This document shows positions 38,401 to 49,548 of a stretch of 64,000 nucleotides of DNA, in pieces. A program made the translations under genes and the position numbers. The stretch is from Fragum whitleyi (taxonomy: Eukaryota; Mollusca; Bivalvia; Cardiida; Cardiidae): contig OX411548.1 in the NCBI GenBank assembly GCA_948146395.1, forward strand, positions 62,143,020 to 62,207,019. Direction: 5' to 3'. The notes beneath the pieces are model-generated. The model did not search any database, was not told the origin of the DNA, and worked only from the letters and a program-made list of their open reading frames with translations. How positions within the stretch are numbered: position 1 is the first letter of the stretch; each line of letters opens with the position of its first letter.

Positions 38401-38972
38401 GAAGTTAAGGGAATAATATTAGGTCAATATTTAGGTAATTCGATTCCTGGTGGTACTTCGGTTAATACTCTTGAAGAAATACACAATGCCTGAATACTTT
38501 CCGATCGTCTGTGGAGATCTATTGTACATAAAATGATTGCGTTTTCTTGTCAATTTACATTTTTCTCAATATCATTCTTTCTTTTTCCCCCCTTTTTTGC
38601 AACGTCATCCTAAGCGGGATAGTTGGTTATTGTGACATCATGTTTGCCTAAATACCTTTGTACGGAAGCCTATTACTGCCATTTTAACTTAGAACTTCGC
38701 TATTAGAACTTATGACTTACGAGTTAGAACTTATAACTTAGATATTAGAACTTAGAACCTTGCTGACATTTTAGCAGAAAATGATGGCTAGGCATGTGAC
38801 ATTGTGTAAATACTGGAAATCTATACCCTTCTAGCGTCTAGCCTGGCTACAGGGAAGAACGGCAACACGAAATCCATTAAATGCAGCAAGGTAAGAGATC
38901 GCTCTGTCTATATTTATACACATTTGTGATGATAAATGTCTACAACCACAAAGCCTTGCATCTGACCTACTT

Positions 38973-39232
38973 AGTTTATACTAATTTATTTTAGTTCGAT
39001 TGCGACGAAAGCTTATGCTTATAGAATCGCTCTCGAACGCTCAATCCTGATGTTTCACGTCCCCGAGAGAGAGGCAGTGGTTTAAACCCACTGCTACCCA
39101 TTTTTACAGCTGGGTGATCTGAGGCTGGCTATTAAGTGTTTTGCCCATAAACACACCCGGCGACAGTGGGGCTCGAACCACGGACCTCATGGTCGCGGGT
39201 CGAGTGCATTTACCACTAGGCCATCGAGGCAG
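38973..39232 (-). mobile_element. Second tRNA-derived SINE family
   Basis: The right end is a tRNA-like head on the minus strand (complement of cctagtggtaaatgcactc and ggttcgagccccac), different from the other SINEs. Flanked by tctgacctactt at 38961-38972 and 39233-39244. The body lacks the (CAAA) tail family signature. Confidence 0.72.
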
Positions 39233-39320
39233 TCTGACCTACTTCAGAAGGGAATGTATTAAAAGAGTTTGGGACTCCTTCCACGTTCGTTGATTTATAT
39301 GTCCCGCTTCGATAGGCCAG

Positions 39321-39379
39321 GGCCGCCGCGATATAACTGAAATAATGTTGAAAAGGGCGTTAAACTCCATTCAATCAAT
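39321..39379 (+). mobile_element. SINE tail-only insertion (59 bp)
   Basis: Only the last part of the SINE (gccgccgcgatataactg through ggcgttaaactccattcaa and AATC repeats) is present, flanked by cgataggccag on both sides (39310-39320, 39380-39390). A 5'-truncated insertion made by target-primed reverse transcription. Confidence 0.82.
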
Positions 39380-39633
39380 CGATAGGCCAGGGGCATATTG
39401 TCTGAATTGTCCTTGCTGCTTGTTCCGCAAGACATGGGCAATAACTTCTGATTAGTAAGGGATGGAATCTTAGAATTTCAGATGACTATTGTTTGTGCCT
39501 CGGCCTTTTTGTTAGAACCACTTAAAGGGGACCAGTCTATATCAAGGTCATTTATCAAGGTCGAATATGTGAAAATGTAAACTTGGAATCGGTTACAGTA
39601 TTTTCATAAAGAATAGGACCATTTTTTCTTTTA

Positions 39634-39800
39634 GATAAGTGGTACTGCGTCTGACTGTCAATCTTAAGGTCCCGGGTTCGATCCCCGACGGCGGCACTCA
39701 TTCTTTCCGACTTTATGTCTCTCACCAATGGGCTGATAATCGTAAACCTATGTGAGATAGAAGCTGAAAAGTTTAAAGCGGCATCAAACTCCAATCAATC
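39634..39800 (+). mobile_element. SINE copy with shortened body
   Basis: Contains the B-box region cccgggttcgatccccgac, the segment tctctcaccaatgggctgat and a tail gcggcatcaaactcc followed by (CAAT/AATC)n. Part of the central body (the 'ggaaagggtgtaatgg' segment) is absent compared with the 48059 copy. Confidence 0.7.
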
Positions 39801-42566
39801 AATTAATCAATAAATCAAGCAAGCAAGCAATTCTTTTAAATAAGCAGTGAGGGGGTTAACAAAGAGTTTTTTTCATAGAATTCGACCGGAGATTAGTTGT
39901 TTAGTATATTAATGGAATCATTCATTGCTCATGGATAGGTTGATAGACTAGCATCCTGGATAAAAGCCATCAATTTTGTCCATTTAGGTGGATAAATCTC
40001 TTAAAGAAGAAGTGCAGTACACAAAATTTGCGCTGACTCTGCGTTGAATAAGTTAAAGATGTTACTCTTTGGGTTTTTTTAAGTCTTACATTTTGTTCCA
40101 AGAAAATTTCTAAGCAATATTATATATGAGTATGAAAGTCAAATGATAATAACTTGAAAAATTATTGAATGTGTGGATAGTTTTTTTAACTTAGAAGTGC
40201 AGAGCAAATGAGCTACAACTTAAGTGGTAAAACTCATTGAAGAGAAGCTCAGTTCACAAGAACCCTAAATCTAGCTGGCTTCAATTTGCTATCAAGCTTT
40301 TATTTAAATGGCATTGTCTGACATTGGCTCTTGCTGACCTTTGTCATTTTTTAAGTTATTTTCTAGCACAAAATCTGCGTGAAAGTAATGTAGAAGTTGC
40401 AATATATATCGGTAAAAAAGATATAGGGGATTGTGTTAAGTCTTCGATATTATTCTGCAAGTTCTTATTAATCAAATTAGTCATATGTCTTTGGATATCT
40501 CTATCAAATCTCATTTGAAAGTTTCTTCAGTGAAGGGGACTTGTGATGCATCCAAATATATTCCGCATAACAACAAAAGTTTGTTTTTATTTTTATAATT
40601 GTTTCCTTTTTCATATATCCATTAATGATCTCAATAATAAAGGTTTGCTCTCATGCCCTGGCGATGATGATGATTTTGTAGTTTTATAAGGTCCCTCCGT
40701 GAACAAGGCAAAGACTATCGTATGGACCCCTCTCTCATGCGCTTATATTCATGTAACCTTAATGTACCTCTGGTTTAGCTAAATAACAAAAGATGTTCTA
40801 TTTTTTCTTTCAGGAGCCTTTTTACAATGACACCAGAGAGAGAGAAACATTCAAAGAGTACAGCGGTCTTCATACAGCTTATGTACTTACGTACGAGAAG
40901 ATTTTAATTTTGCGTAGTAAAATGTATTTAACTTTTGAATGCTAGATGGAGTAGATTACGGACTATAGAAGCATGAAAGCTACCGATTAAAACAACTGCT
41001 CATGTGAATTCATTTCTGCAAAGGAAAAAAAGTATGGCAATGACTTTTCTTCAGAGAGTTGGAAAACAGCGCCGAATATATCGTCCAATAGTTGACCAAT
41101 CAAATGCGTATGTAACTCATTTGAAGGTTATAATACCAACAAAAATGGTGAAAGTTACGTTTGAAGGATCATTTTCAATTTTTGCTAATGAACAATTGAG
41201 GATGGAATATTTTTCATATTGTAAATGAACAATACATGAATAGGAAGATTGTCAATGATATCAAATAATAAATTTGCATTTGAATTTAAAAGCCTACCAC
41301 ATATACACGTTTTTAATTGTGCACGAGGACGTCAAAAATTAAATAAATCTACAGATCTCGACATTGTAAACTGTTTTTGAGCCTAGATCGGTTTCAGACA
41401 GCTACTCTCGAGAGAACGATATTGGAAATTCAACCAGGATAGCCCTCTTTGTGAGACACTTACAAAACCTGGCTCAAAGAAAGCTGTCAAAAGGCATGTA
41501 GACAACCCAATAAGGATGTGTCTTCGTAAACCTTTATTCCTCGCAACACACAGACTGTGATGAAATAATGTATCGAAAAAAAACCAAAATATCTTAAAGA
41601 TAGATATATATTTAGGGAAAGTTGCTTTGAACTGTAAATAACCTTTACACATATGATAGAATCTAAACATTAGCATGGGATTATTATTACTAATTCTGTT
41701 TAAGCTTCTTCAAGTATGTTTGTGAAGCTACTAAGTGTATGTAAGGTTAGCCACTCACTATTCTACATGGCCCAAATAAATAATTCACTATCTAATATGG
41801 TACAATTTGTGAGCATTTTCGTCCTTTTCCATTTGTGCTTCCGAAGCTTAGTATAAAGGGCAGTAAAATAAATAGTTATTATACAGTGAATCGGTAATGT
41901 CTATGAAGCAGAATGCTGTAAAAATGTCTTAAATTCAATATTTGAAAAAAGAAGAGAGAAATTAAATAAAGAGAGTTGAATCTACATATATAACACTTTT
42001 CTTTTCAAGCATTGTTTCCTATAAATTATATGTCTGATCACCACCCAGCTTGTCGAACTCTTGATAATCACGAACAATCCCTTAAACTAAATATTATTAT
42101 GACCCGACATCAACTAATTTTCGGACATTAAAACAATTCACACTTTTATCTTTAGCTGATCAGGTTTTCAATTTAGCTAAATGATGCGTAAGACATGCCG
42201 CATTCACAAAATTTCCAAGTTCTTTGTCGAGAAAAATATTAAAGAACGGGTAGTGTTGGCCTTGATCAGATAGCACATTAGGGAAGGCAGGTCATTGCTT
42301 TCTCGACCTGTCAAATCAAAGGAAGGATAAAACATTCACGGTTCAAAATACCAATTATTTCTACAAGTTTCTAAGTTTCATTTGGGATGACAAAATAGAT
42401 AGCAGATGTTGTTGACTTAAATCAGAGTGCACATTTTGGCCAGCCGATCTTTATCTATTCCGCATTGAAATTCTTATGAAAACAGGAAATCTCCTGATTT
42501 AACACTAGAATGCTTTGCAATATAATTATTACTACTATTATTATTTCATAATTTCTTTTAAAATCC
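39801..42566. other. Intergenic, nothing recognised
   Basis: The open frames at 40237-40518 and 41004-41228 have no recognisable domain; flanking splice signals are weak and CpG is neither island-like nor depleted as in the 48-64 kb domain. Confidence 0.45.
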
Positions 42567-42625
42567 GTTCGATATAATTGGGAAAATTTTGAAAGCGGCG
42601 TAAAACTCCATTCAATAAATCAGTT
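42567..42625 (+). mobile_element. SINE tail-only insertion
   Basis: SINE 3' end (cgatataattgggaaaa to gcggcgtaaaactccattca) between similar flanks containing tttaaaat and ccg (about 42558-42566 and 42627-42638). The target duplication is imperfect. Confidence 0.6.
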
Positions 42626-42769
42626 TAAAATATCCGAGCAAAATCTAGGATGACAAATTAGATTCCATGTAATATTGACTTCAAAAATTTAAGTTTTTTT
42701 TCTTCTTTTAAATCTGAATGAATCCTTTTCAGGCCCTATTGTTTCAGTTTCTAGATTGTATGGGTTGGT

Positions 42770-43640
42770 TTTATTTTAGATCCGTAAGTCTAAAGGAGGC
42801 TCACTGCTTGATAACAAATTGTACAGCAGATGGTGCAGATCTGGATCAGACTGTACATCCAGGCGAGCTAGTCGTGATTTAGTCTCTCTGATTAAACACT
42901 AGGTAAAATAGGACAAATCTCACTAAGTTCTCTGTCAAATCGACCAATTGGATGACTGGAAGGGGCCTGGGATCAGACTGCACATCTTTGCAGACAAATC
43001 ATCATGAGTTCTGCCTGTTAATACCTCAGGAAATACAAGAATATTCAAGATTTAACATTTACATTTTTATTAATCTCAAACGGTTGTATGTTATGAAGAC
43101 ATTCAAAAGCAGGTTGCGTTGACTCAGATCAGGCTGTGCGTATGGGTCTCGATTGGCCTTTACATTTGAGTATTAATAAGCTGTTCCTTGTCTTTTCTGT
43201 CAGTCAATACCTCATGGAAAACAGGAATTTTGCAGGTTCAAGATATCGATTAGTAAACTTTAAGTAGTAATTTCAATTTGTAAAAATATTTTCGATGTGT
43301 TAAATTGTTCTATTGTTTGTTGGCTTGTTCTTTTGTAAATTTTATTCTTTATGTAAATGTTCATTGTACATGCATTGTTTTGTAACTTACTATTTTTAAG
43401 AGGCCCACATGGAGGATTGGGAAAAATTGTGTAGCCTCTTTAAATAAAGACGTTATTATTATTATCATTATTATTATTAATTAGTTCTAAATTTTTCAAA
43501 GAAATTCCCTGTTAGGTTGATATGAGGATGGCGGAACTTCGATTGGACTGCATATCTGTGCTGGCGGTTACTGGCTTACTCTGTCTGTCCAACGATTAGA
43601 TAAAGGAACATTCGAGTTAAAACATTTTATGCGTTTCAAT
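42770..43640 (+). repeat. Degenerate repeats with 'gatcagactgcacatc' core, interrupted
   Basis: Units near 42780, 42955, 43120 and 43525 share 'gatctggatcagactgtaca' or 'cgattggactgcatatctgt'. A LINE-like tail (43281-43486) interrupts the array. Confidence 0.5.
43281..43486 (+). mobile_element. Probable non-LTR retrotransposon (CR1/L2-like) 3' end
   Basis: A T-rich segment leading to gaggcccacatggaggattg, gtagcctctttaaataaag and a (ATT)n tail looks like the 3' UTR and microsatellite tail of a CR1/L2-type LINE. No reverse transcriptase coding sequence is present; 5'-truncated. Family placement is from general knowledge of such tails. Confidence 0.45.
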
Positions 43641-43908
43641 ACTATTTGTTCATATATAAATCTTGTCCAGGTAACTGATGAGTGTTCTCAAGTCTAAATC
43701 AAAAAAACAGTAATTCAACAAGTCTCGACAAATTCTGGGAGTATTGTGAGGGTGTGAAGTGCTTGTCATAAATATTTTCATCTATTGTTTTTCTTTAAGA
43801 ATCCTCGACCAATTTTTGTTATATGAAACTGTACATTACTGAAATAGTTATTAATAAGTTATTAACATTTAACCAACTGTCCAAAATAGCACTGATGATT
43901 GATACTGA

Positions 43909-43950
43909 CAACGTAACCACAGTTTGTTCAAGCTGTGTTTGCGATGTTTG
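43909..43950. repeat. Mini-hairpin (CGTAACTACAGCTT family)
   Basis: caacgtaaccacagtttg / caagctgtgtttgcgatgtt. Confidence 0.55.
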
Positions 43951-44257
43951 GAACTTCCATCAACGTTCGAATGACTAAACTCATCTCTATGTGGACCCTC
44001 TCCCATCATCACTCGTAGAAGTGGGGAAGGGACGGGCACATTCTCTCGGTGCAATCCTCTTGCTTCTTATTTATTTCAAACCATGATTCTGCCCATGATT
44101 CATAAATACACATGCACAATAGAACATGTTTTTGGAAAGGAGATTGCTCTTCATAAAGGTGATTTACTGTTTTAACCTTAAGCTTATTGTTTGGCAAAGT
44201 TTAATTGTTCATCTCTTTTAACTGTCGCTTTTGGATTTTTGACAACAACTGAAAACG

Positions 44258-44371
44258 TAAAATTAGGATTGATATGTCGATGGGTCAGTGCAACACTGTT
44301 GTAAGTGCCTATATAATTATAGGCACCTACAATAGTGTTGCGCTGAAACTTCGATATATAATCCTAATTAC
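44258..44371. repeat. Long palindrome
   Basis: Arms of about 55 bp: taaaattaggattgatatgt / atatataatcctaattact outside, and cagtgcaacactgttgtaag / ctacaatagtgttgcgctg inside, closing on tgcctatataattataggca. Confidence 0.8.
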
Positions 44372-44720
44372 TATTTTGCAAGTTTACTAGAAATGAGCAA
44401 TCAATAAGTAAAGTATTGTACTAGCACAAATTGTTTAACATGCATGTAAAATTCCTGTCTAATTACTTGGTATGATTTGAGATTTGACTTGGTGCGTTTT
44501 TGTATAGGTTAAAATTAATTCTCATGAACGAAGAGACAAAATATTCTTTTAGGAGGGTGAGATTAACTTTCAAGACATATCTTGATAAAATCCTCAAACA
44601 TTATTTGATTTAGAATAAAATATTGCCCGGTCGGAAGTGACATGATGTCTCTCGGAAAAAAAATACATTGGCAGTGACCTTTAGACTGTTAATGGTAGGT
44701 CCTAAACATTTCAAATATTT

Positions 44721-44963
44721 GACCCGTCACGCGAAAAGGAACCATCTAGGAACTTATATTTGAAAAAAGAGATTGGTTCTAGAACAGGCCAATCAGAGTA
44801 CGGATTTAAAAAAAAATCACAAAGGTAGAGTGATCTTTCTTTTTCCAGGAAAAAACGAAAGTGTGAAAAGTTTTGACCCTGGTCAGTCTTCGAAATCCGC
44901 GCAGTCTGACACGAGTCCACACTAAACGCACTACCCAGATGGTCCTTTTTCTGGTGACGGGTC
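44721..44963. mobile_element. TIR element (CCCGTCACGCG family), best copy
   Basis: gacccgtcacgcgaaaagga with accatctagg at the left; cccagatggtcctttttctg and gtgacgggtc at the right. About 30-bp TIRs, no coding capacity. Confidence 0.78.
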
Positions 44964-45337
44964 ACATATTCATGGCTCAGTGCAGGAGGATTGTTACGAC
45001 CTATATGTTTATAGTCAGTTGTGCATGTCCTGTACTGCGCCGCCAATACAGACGCCGTGATTTAGCATGGTCCTTAAGCATGTGTCTATTGGTGTCTATC
45101 CTTCTGTCTGTCTATCAAAAAAACGTGCTCACTGAACATTTTCGCAACTTTAACGCGATTAACTTCAACTAATAAAGTTAAACGCAATAATTGGACATAA
45201 GGGTCTTCACATCAATATGCATTTCGAAGGTCAATGTTATTTATATGGTCAAGGTCAAATATTAAGGTCAAACTTATAGAAAAAATGCTGGTTTGGTGAA
45301 TAAGTGTTTTTATCAAAAATATTTTTGACTTCTCGTG

Positions 45338-46337
45338 TTTTTATCTCAACTGACAGAAGGCCACTGGGGCTATTGTCATGGTTTGTGTCCGTCGTCCGTC
45401 CGTCCGTACGTACGTCCGGTCGTAATTTTGTTTCTTTAAAAATCTTCTCCTCAAAAACTACTGTATGAATTTCAACCAAACTTTACAGGAATGATCCTTG
45501 GGTGATCCTCTTTCAAACGTGTTCAAGAAATTTTGGTACAATGAAAAACATGGATTTAATGGGCGGGGCTAATTTCCAGATATGGTAAAAATTGAGTTTT
45601 TTCAGATTCTGATTGATGGTAATCAACCAAATTTCACTGGAATGATCCTTGAGTGACCCTTTATCAGTCTACCAAAAAAATTGTAATCGAATGTAAAATA
45701 TGTATTTTATGGGCGGAGGTCATTTCTCAATATGTTATATATAGGAAACTTTCAAAATCATTATCTCAGAATGTAACTGATGGTAATCAACCAAATTTCA
45801 CTGCAATGATCCTTGAGGGCTCTTTATCAGTCTACCAAAAATTATTGTGATCAGATAAAAAATATGTATTTTATGGGCGAAGGTCATTTCTTTATATGTT
45901 ATAAAGTCGGAACTTTGAAAATCATTTTCTCAGAATGTAAATGGTGAATACCAACCAAATTTCACTGGAATGATCCTTTAGTGACCCTTTATCAGTCTAC
46001 CAAAAATGGGCGGAGGTCATTTCTCTATATGTTATTAAGTGGGAACTTTGAAAATCATTTTCTCAGAATGTAAATGGTGATTACTAACCAAATTTCACTG
46101 GAATGATCCTTCAGTGACCCTTTACCAGTCTACCTAAAACTATTGTCATAGGATGAAAAGTACATGTATGTCTTTTATGGGAGTAGGTCATTTCTATATG
46201 TTATATAGTGGAAACTTTGAAAATCATTTTCAACATCAGTAGAACCCAAATTTTCAAAATCTAGTCAAAACTTTGATTTGCTATTACAAGAACTTCAAGC
46301 TTGTGGAGCGATTCAGGCCATTCATGGCTTTCTAGTT
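45338..46337 (+). mobile_element. Related internally repeated element (GACTG start)
   Basis: Start tctcaactgacagaaggcca then ctggggctattgtcatgg and a (GTCC)n-like leader. Four units of about 160 bp ('ggtaatcaaccaaatttcac', 'tggaatgatccttgagtgac', 'tttatgggcggaggtca'), the last shortened. End gagcgattcaggccattcat, ggctttctagttttt: the same type of terminal hairpin as the GCTCACCTGAG elements. Confidence 0.6.
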
Positions 46338-46933
46338 TTTCAGATCCTGAAAGTTTCTTGTGGCCATTACTGCTTTTCAATTTTAGCAGGCAGATCTTGA
46401 CTACATGCTTGTCCCAATTATATACATTTGTTTTTAAGTTGGAATGCGGAGCAATTCCAACTTAGATTTAACAAAACCGCAAAATGAACACAAGATAATT
46501 TCATTTCGGGTTTTTTGAGAACACATATCACGTGAACAGGATGTAAATACACTTCGGCCTATTTTGTATATCTCAACTTGACAAAGACATACAGTTTATT
46601 TCATCAAAAAGTAATAATGCTATGCAATTACACAACTATCAATTCACGTATATTATTTACACGCTAATTTATGTTTTAAACGAAATTTATTGAAAGTTGC
46701 GTACGAATTTATTAGTATCACATGTTTGCATAACTATTTTTGGAAATCATGTGATAAGTCAAGTCTAATAAGGTCAGCAATTGACAATAGCACTAGCAAT
46801 CACGTGATCTGCTTATTTGGTAAGGTCGTGATCTGATTTTTCGTAGAATTATGTTATAGCTTCTTTAAAAGGTATAGTTTCTCTTTCTGAACGACCTTAT
46901 TACCACTTGAGGAATGGGAAAATCTGGGCGTAA

Positions 46934-47018
46934 CCAATCACAACACAGAAAAAAGTGCGCATGCGCATGAATTCGGAAAAATCGGGAACTGCCGATCATT
47001 TTCTTCCAGTCGCCATTA
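46934..47018 (+). promoter_or_regulatory. Housekeeping-type promoter: CCAAT, NRF1 and YY1-like sites
   Basis: Within 85 bp lie a CCAAT box (46934-46938, context AACCAATCAC), the palindrome TGCGCATGCGCA (46956-46967), an exact match to the known NRF1 consensus, and GTCGCCATTA (47009-47018), close to a reverse YY1 site as often found just below start sites of housekeeping genes. The first ATG of the candidate gene is at 47048. The surrounding 46.4-47.4 kb keeps about 30 CpG per kb, while the DNA to the right loses nearly all CpG. Likely transcription start between 46970 and 47020, plus strand. Confidence 0.55.
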
Positions 47019-47047
47019 CTGCCAGATGAAATACGTAAAAGTTTGAG

Positions 47048-47102
47048 ATGAACATTAAAAAAAAGAGCACCGTTAGATACCTTGCAATCGTTTGGATAAA
47101 TG
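47048..47102 (+). CDS. Unrecognised gene, candidate exon 1 (start codon exon)
   Basis: Encodes 18 residues beginning MNIKKKSTVRYLAIVWIN plus one base. The ATG is the first after an in-frame upstream TAA and lies about 80 bp below the NRF1-type site. Donor AATG|GTAATTAC (GT at 47103), phase 1. Joining to the exon at 49485 makes a Glu codon and the frame continues open. The peptide goes from basic to hydrophobic and could be the first helix of a helical protein; a signal peptide is unlikely given its shortness and the charges that follow. I do not recognise the family. Evidence is promoter context, splice consensus and frame agreement, not homology. Confidence 0.5.
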
Positions 47103-47531
47103 GTAATTACTATATGTTTTGGAAAATGCATCCTCTTTGTCGTAATTTCATATGGCTTACGTCTACTGAGCCACAAGCGGTTTTAAATCAAATTTCCCCG
47201 CTTTGAAAACTTTGCCTAGTCGTATAATTACGGCTTCATGTTACATCGAGTAAGTACTAGTAATGCAATATAGCCTCCTTTATTTAATAAATCTTTGAAA
47301 TTGTAAGAGATATCGATTGCTGCTTGAACCAAATCAAACACGTGTACGACTTCAATAATAATCGGATGGAGCAGAAGCCGGATAAGCAAGCCGTCCCCTC
47401 ACCAGGGGATAGGACACAAGAAATTTTACAATCTGAATTGGTTTTAACACAAAATATGAAAAGCAATTTCTCATTCTCAATCAAAGTTTCCTGGTCTGAT
47501 GTGTAACTTAGGCCACACCTTAAATTTTCTG

Positions 47532-48546
47532 GGTTACCAGTCAACTCAGCCCGTTGAATAACTCGGCCCGGTCAACTTGGCCCATATATAAAGTCTATAG
47601 GGATATTTTTGGATTATTTCATGATGGGCCATTGAAATGGGCCATTGGCCCATGTCTCATTCATATACATTTAAAATCTAAGATTTTGATGGGCCATCTG
47701 CAAAATTGATGGGCCATTAGGAAAAAGTGGTGGGCCCAAGAATCCTTAATACCTATCCTAGATTGAAATAAGCATCAGATTTGGATAGTTTATATATGGG
47801 GCCCATCCAAAACTGAAATTAGATTTAGTCTAAAACAAATAGTTTGTCCTCAAAATCATTTCGGCCCAACCCAAAATAATCCATGCAAGTCTATGGTAAC
47901 ATAGATTATTTTTCATAAAATATGTACAAGTTTTGTACAAACAATGCTATTATACCCTACTGGGTTTATCTGAATTATATTTAATATATATTTTTTTTCT
48001 TTTAAATAATATTTTATGGAATCATTGTTCCATTATGTACGTTTCTAAGAATGATCATGCCGCCACCATAGCGCAGTTGGTTAGGCATAAGACTTCCAAT
48101 CTGGAAGTCGTGGGTTCGATCCCCCTGGCAGCAAATATCCTTTCCGACGTTAGTCTCTCACCAATGGGTAGATAATCGTAAACCTATGTGAGATAGCAGT
48201 CGGAGGCTAGGAAAGGGTGTAATGGTAGTACAGGTGAAAGAAATACCAGGAATCCATTGTTAGGTGCTCCGGCCACCGCGATATAACTGCAAAATTGTTG
48301 AAAGCGGCGTAAAACCCATTCAAACAAACAAACAAACAAAAAGAATGATCATAAATTTTCAATTTAACTTTTAAATTTTCTGATGCATACTTAAATTTTC
48401 CAAAAAACTGAATAAAGATTGAATACTTTTGTATGAAAAATTATGATGAATAAAGAAGCGAAAATAATAAGGATTTGGCATTAAATGAAATCGAGGCCGA
48501 GTTACCAATGGACCGAGTTACCAATGGCCCGAATTGACCAGTCACC
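47532..48546. mobile_element. Non-autonomous TIR element interrupted by a SINE
   Basis: The left end (gggttaccagtcaactcag, then aactcggcccggtcaacttgg) matches the reverse complement of the right end (gaccagtcacc preceded by cgagttaccaatggcccg), so the block has imperfect terminal inverted repeats of about 50 bp. The interior contains repeated 'gggccatt' phrases (47620-47720). A SINE (48059-48340) is inserted inside, so the TIR element is older. No transposase frame. It lies in the first intron of the candidate plus-strand gene. Confidence 0.6.
48059..48340 (+). mobile_element. tRNA-derived SINE, full length
   Basis: The head has a tRNA-like A box (agcgcagttggttagg) and B box (gggttcgatcc); a body follows and a tail gcggcgtaaaacccattcaa with (CAAA)n. 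Flanked by the 12-bp target duplication aagaatgatcat (48047-48058 and 48341-48352). It keeps most CpGs while surrounding DNA has lost them, so insertion is recent. Transcribed by RNA polymerase III and moved by a LINE in trans, as known for SINEs. Confidence 0.88.
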
Positions 48547-48689
48547 TATTTTCTGCTCCATTTACATTTCAACCGCTTGATTGCCAGCTTTACCTAAGAA
48601 TCCTTTATCAATAAATTAACTTCTAAACAGAAAAGTAAACGTTTTTTTTAAATAGAATATTTTGAGGTCAGAAATTTGAATTATGAAAA

Positions 48690-49035
48690 TGTCCAGGAAA
48701 AAGACAGACAATTTTAACTCTGGTGCCCGACTGCAGAAATTCAGTATTTGACATTTGGGGAAAAGGCGTTTTCTCCAATTTAAGGGGCAATGGGCAACTG
48801 GGGCCCTGCTAGTCTTTTCCCCTGAAAACATTTCGTGGATTCAATCAAAGACACTAGCTTCATGAAAGGATTACAACTAAGTCAGGGAAAATGACTAACA
48901 ATTTAAACTTCGGGATCCAGGCTTCAAGAATTCAATATTTAACATTAGAGGCAGAGGGATTTTCCCCAAAAATCTAGGGACCCAGCCTTAAATCTAGGGG
49001 CCAATGGGCAACTGGGCCCCTGCTAGTCTTTTTCT
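48690..49035 (+). repeat. Two-unit repeat, about 170-200 bp
   Basis: Each unit carries 'gtccaggaaaaagacagaca', 'cagaaattcagtatttgaca', and 'caatgggcaactggggccc' followed by tgctagtcttttt. Non-coding. Confidence 0.6.
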
Positions 49036-49484
49036 CAGTATGTGAAGTTGGCTGGAAATATATTCAAAGATAGATAAGATAATTGATTAAATTGAAGCCA
49101 ATTAGCCCTTGTTATGCTTAATTCAGAATATTCCTGCTTTGGCCTGAGGTATACACTAAGAACAGTGCACACATATGTGAATTCTGATCTTAGTCTATAT
49201 ACCTAATTTTCTTATTAAAACCAGAAGACTTACAATTCATTCTCCATGATTATTAAATTAAGAACTTACAGTTGAACCCTTTTCTTTGGAATTTTTGTCA
49301 GTTTAATCTTGCTTAATTACTCTTTGGTATTTCAGTACTGAAATTCTTGGGGTGTGAAGAGAATCTATGATAAGATGTTTTTGGTATGACACACATAATT
49401 CCTAAAATTGGTAGGTTACCTTTAGTTATTTTTATTTCATTTTTATCCTTTTCATAAAAAATACATGTGATTTTTGTGTAACAG

Positions 49485-49548
49485 AATACCAGAAATGTCA
49501 TGATCTCATCTCAATGCTGCTATTGGCAGAAAGAAAGATAATCTATCA
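49485..49548 (+). CDS. Unrecognised gene, candidate exon 2
   Basis: 64-nt block between a pyrimidine-rich acceptor (TTTTTGTGTAACAG, AG ending at 49484) and the donor CTATCA|GTAAATG. Only one frame is open; it starts with two bases, as the phase-1 donor at 47102 requires, and encodes 20 residues, YQKCHDLISMLLLAERKIIY, then two bases. The other two frames contain stops. The composition (Leu-rich with charged residues spaced as in an amphipathic helix) looks coding, unlike nearby intronic sequence. Phase 2 at its end fits the exon starting at 50269, making Gln. Confidence 0.5.

Noticed and set aside
46865..47176. 103-codon minus-strand frame over the promoter
   Set aside because: Antisense to the CCAAT/NRF1 region and candidate exon 1; no recognisable content.
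47324..47506. 60-codon frame with MEQKPDKQAVPSPG as first exon of the right-hand gene
   Set aside because: No donor in it gives the phase needed by the exon at 49485, and it lies in the intron implied by the better-fitting exon at 47048-47102. Kept only as a remote alternative start.
48059..48135. tRNA gene
   Set aside because: Has A and B boxes but does not close a cloverleaf with acceptor stem, and is followed by SINE body, tail and target duplication. The same applies to the heads at 15103, 19840-19910 and 39150-39232.
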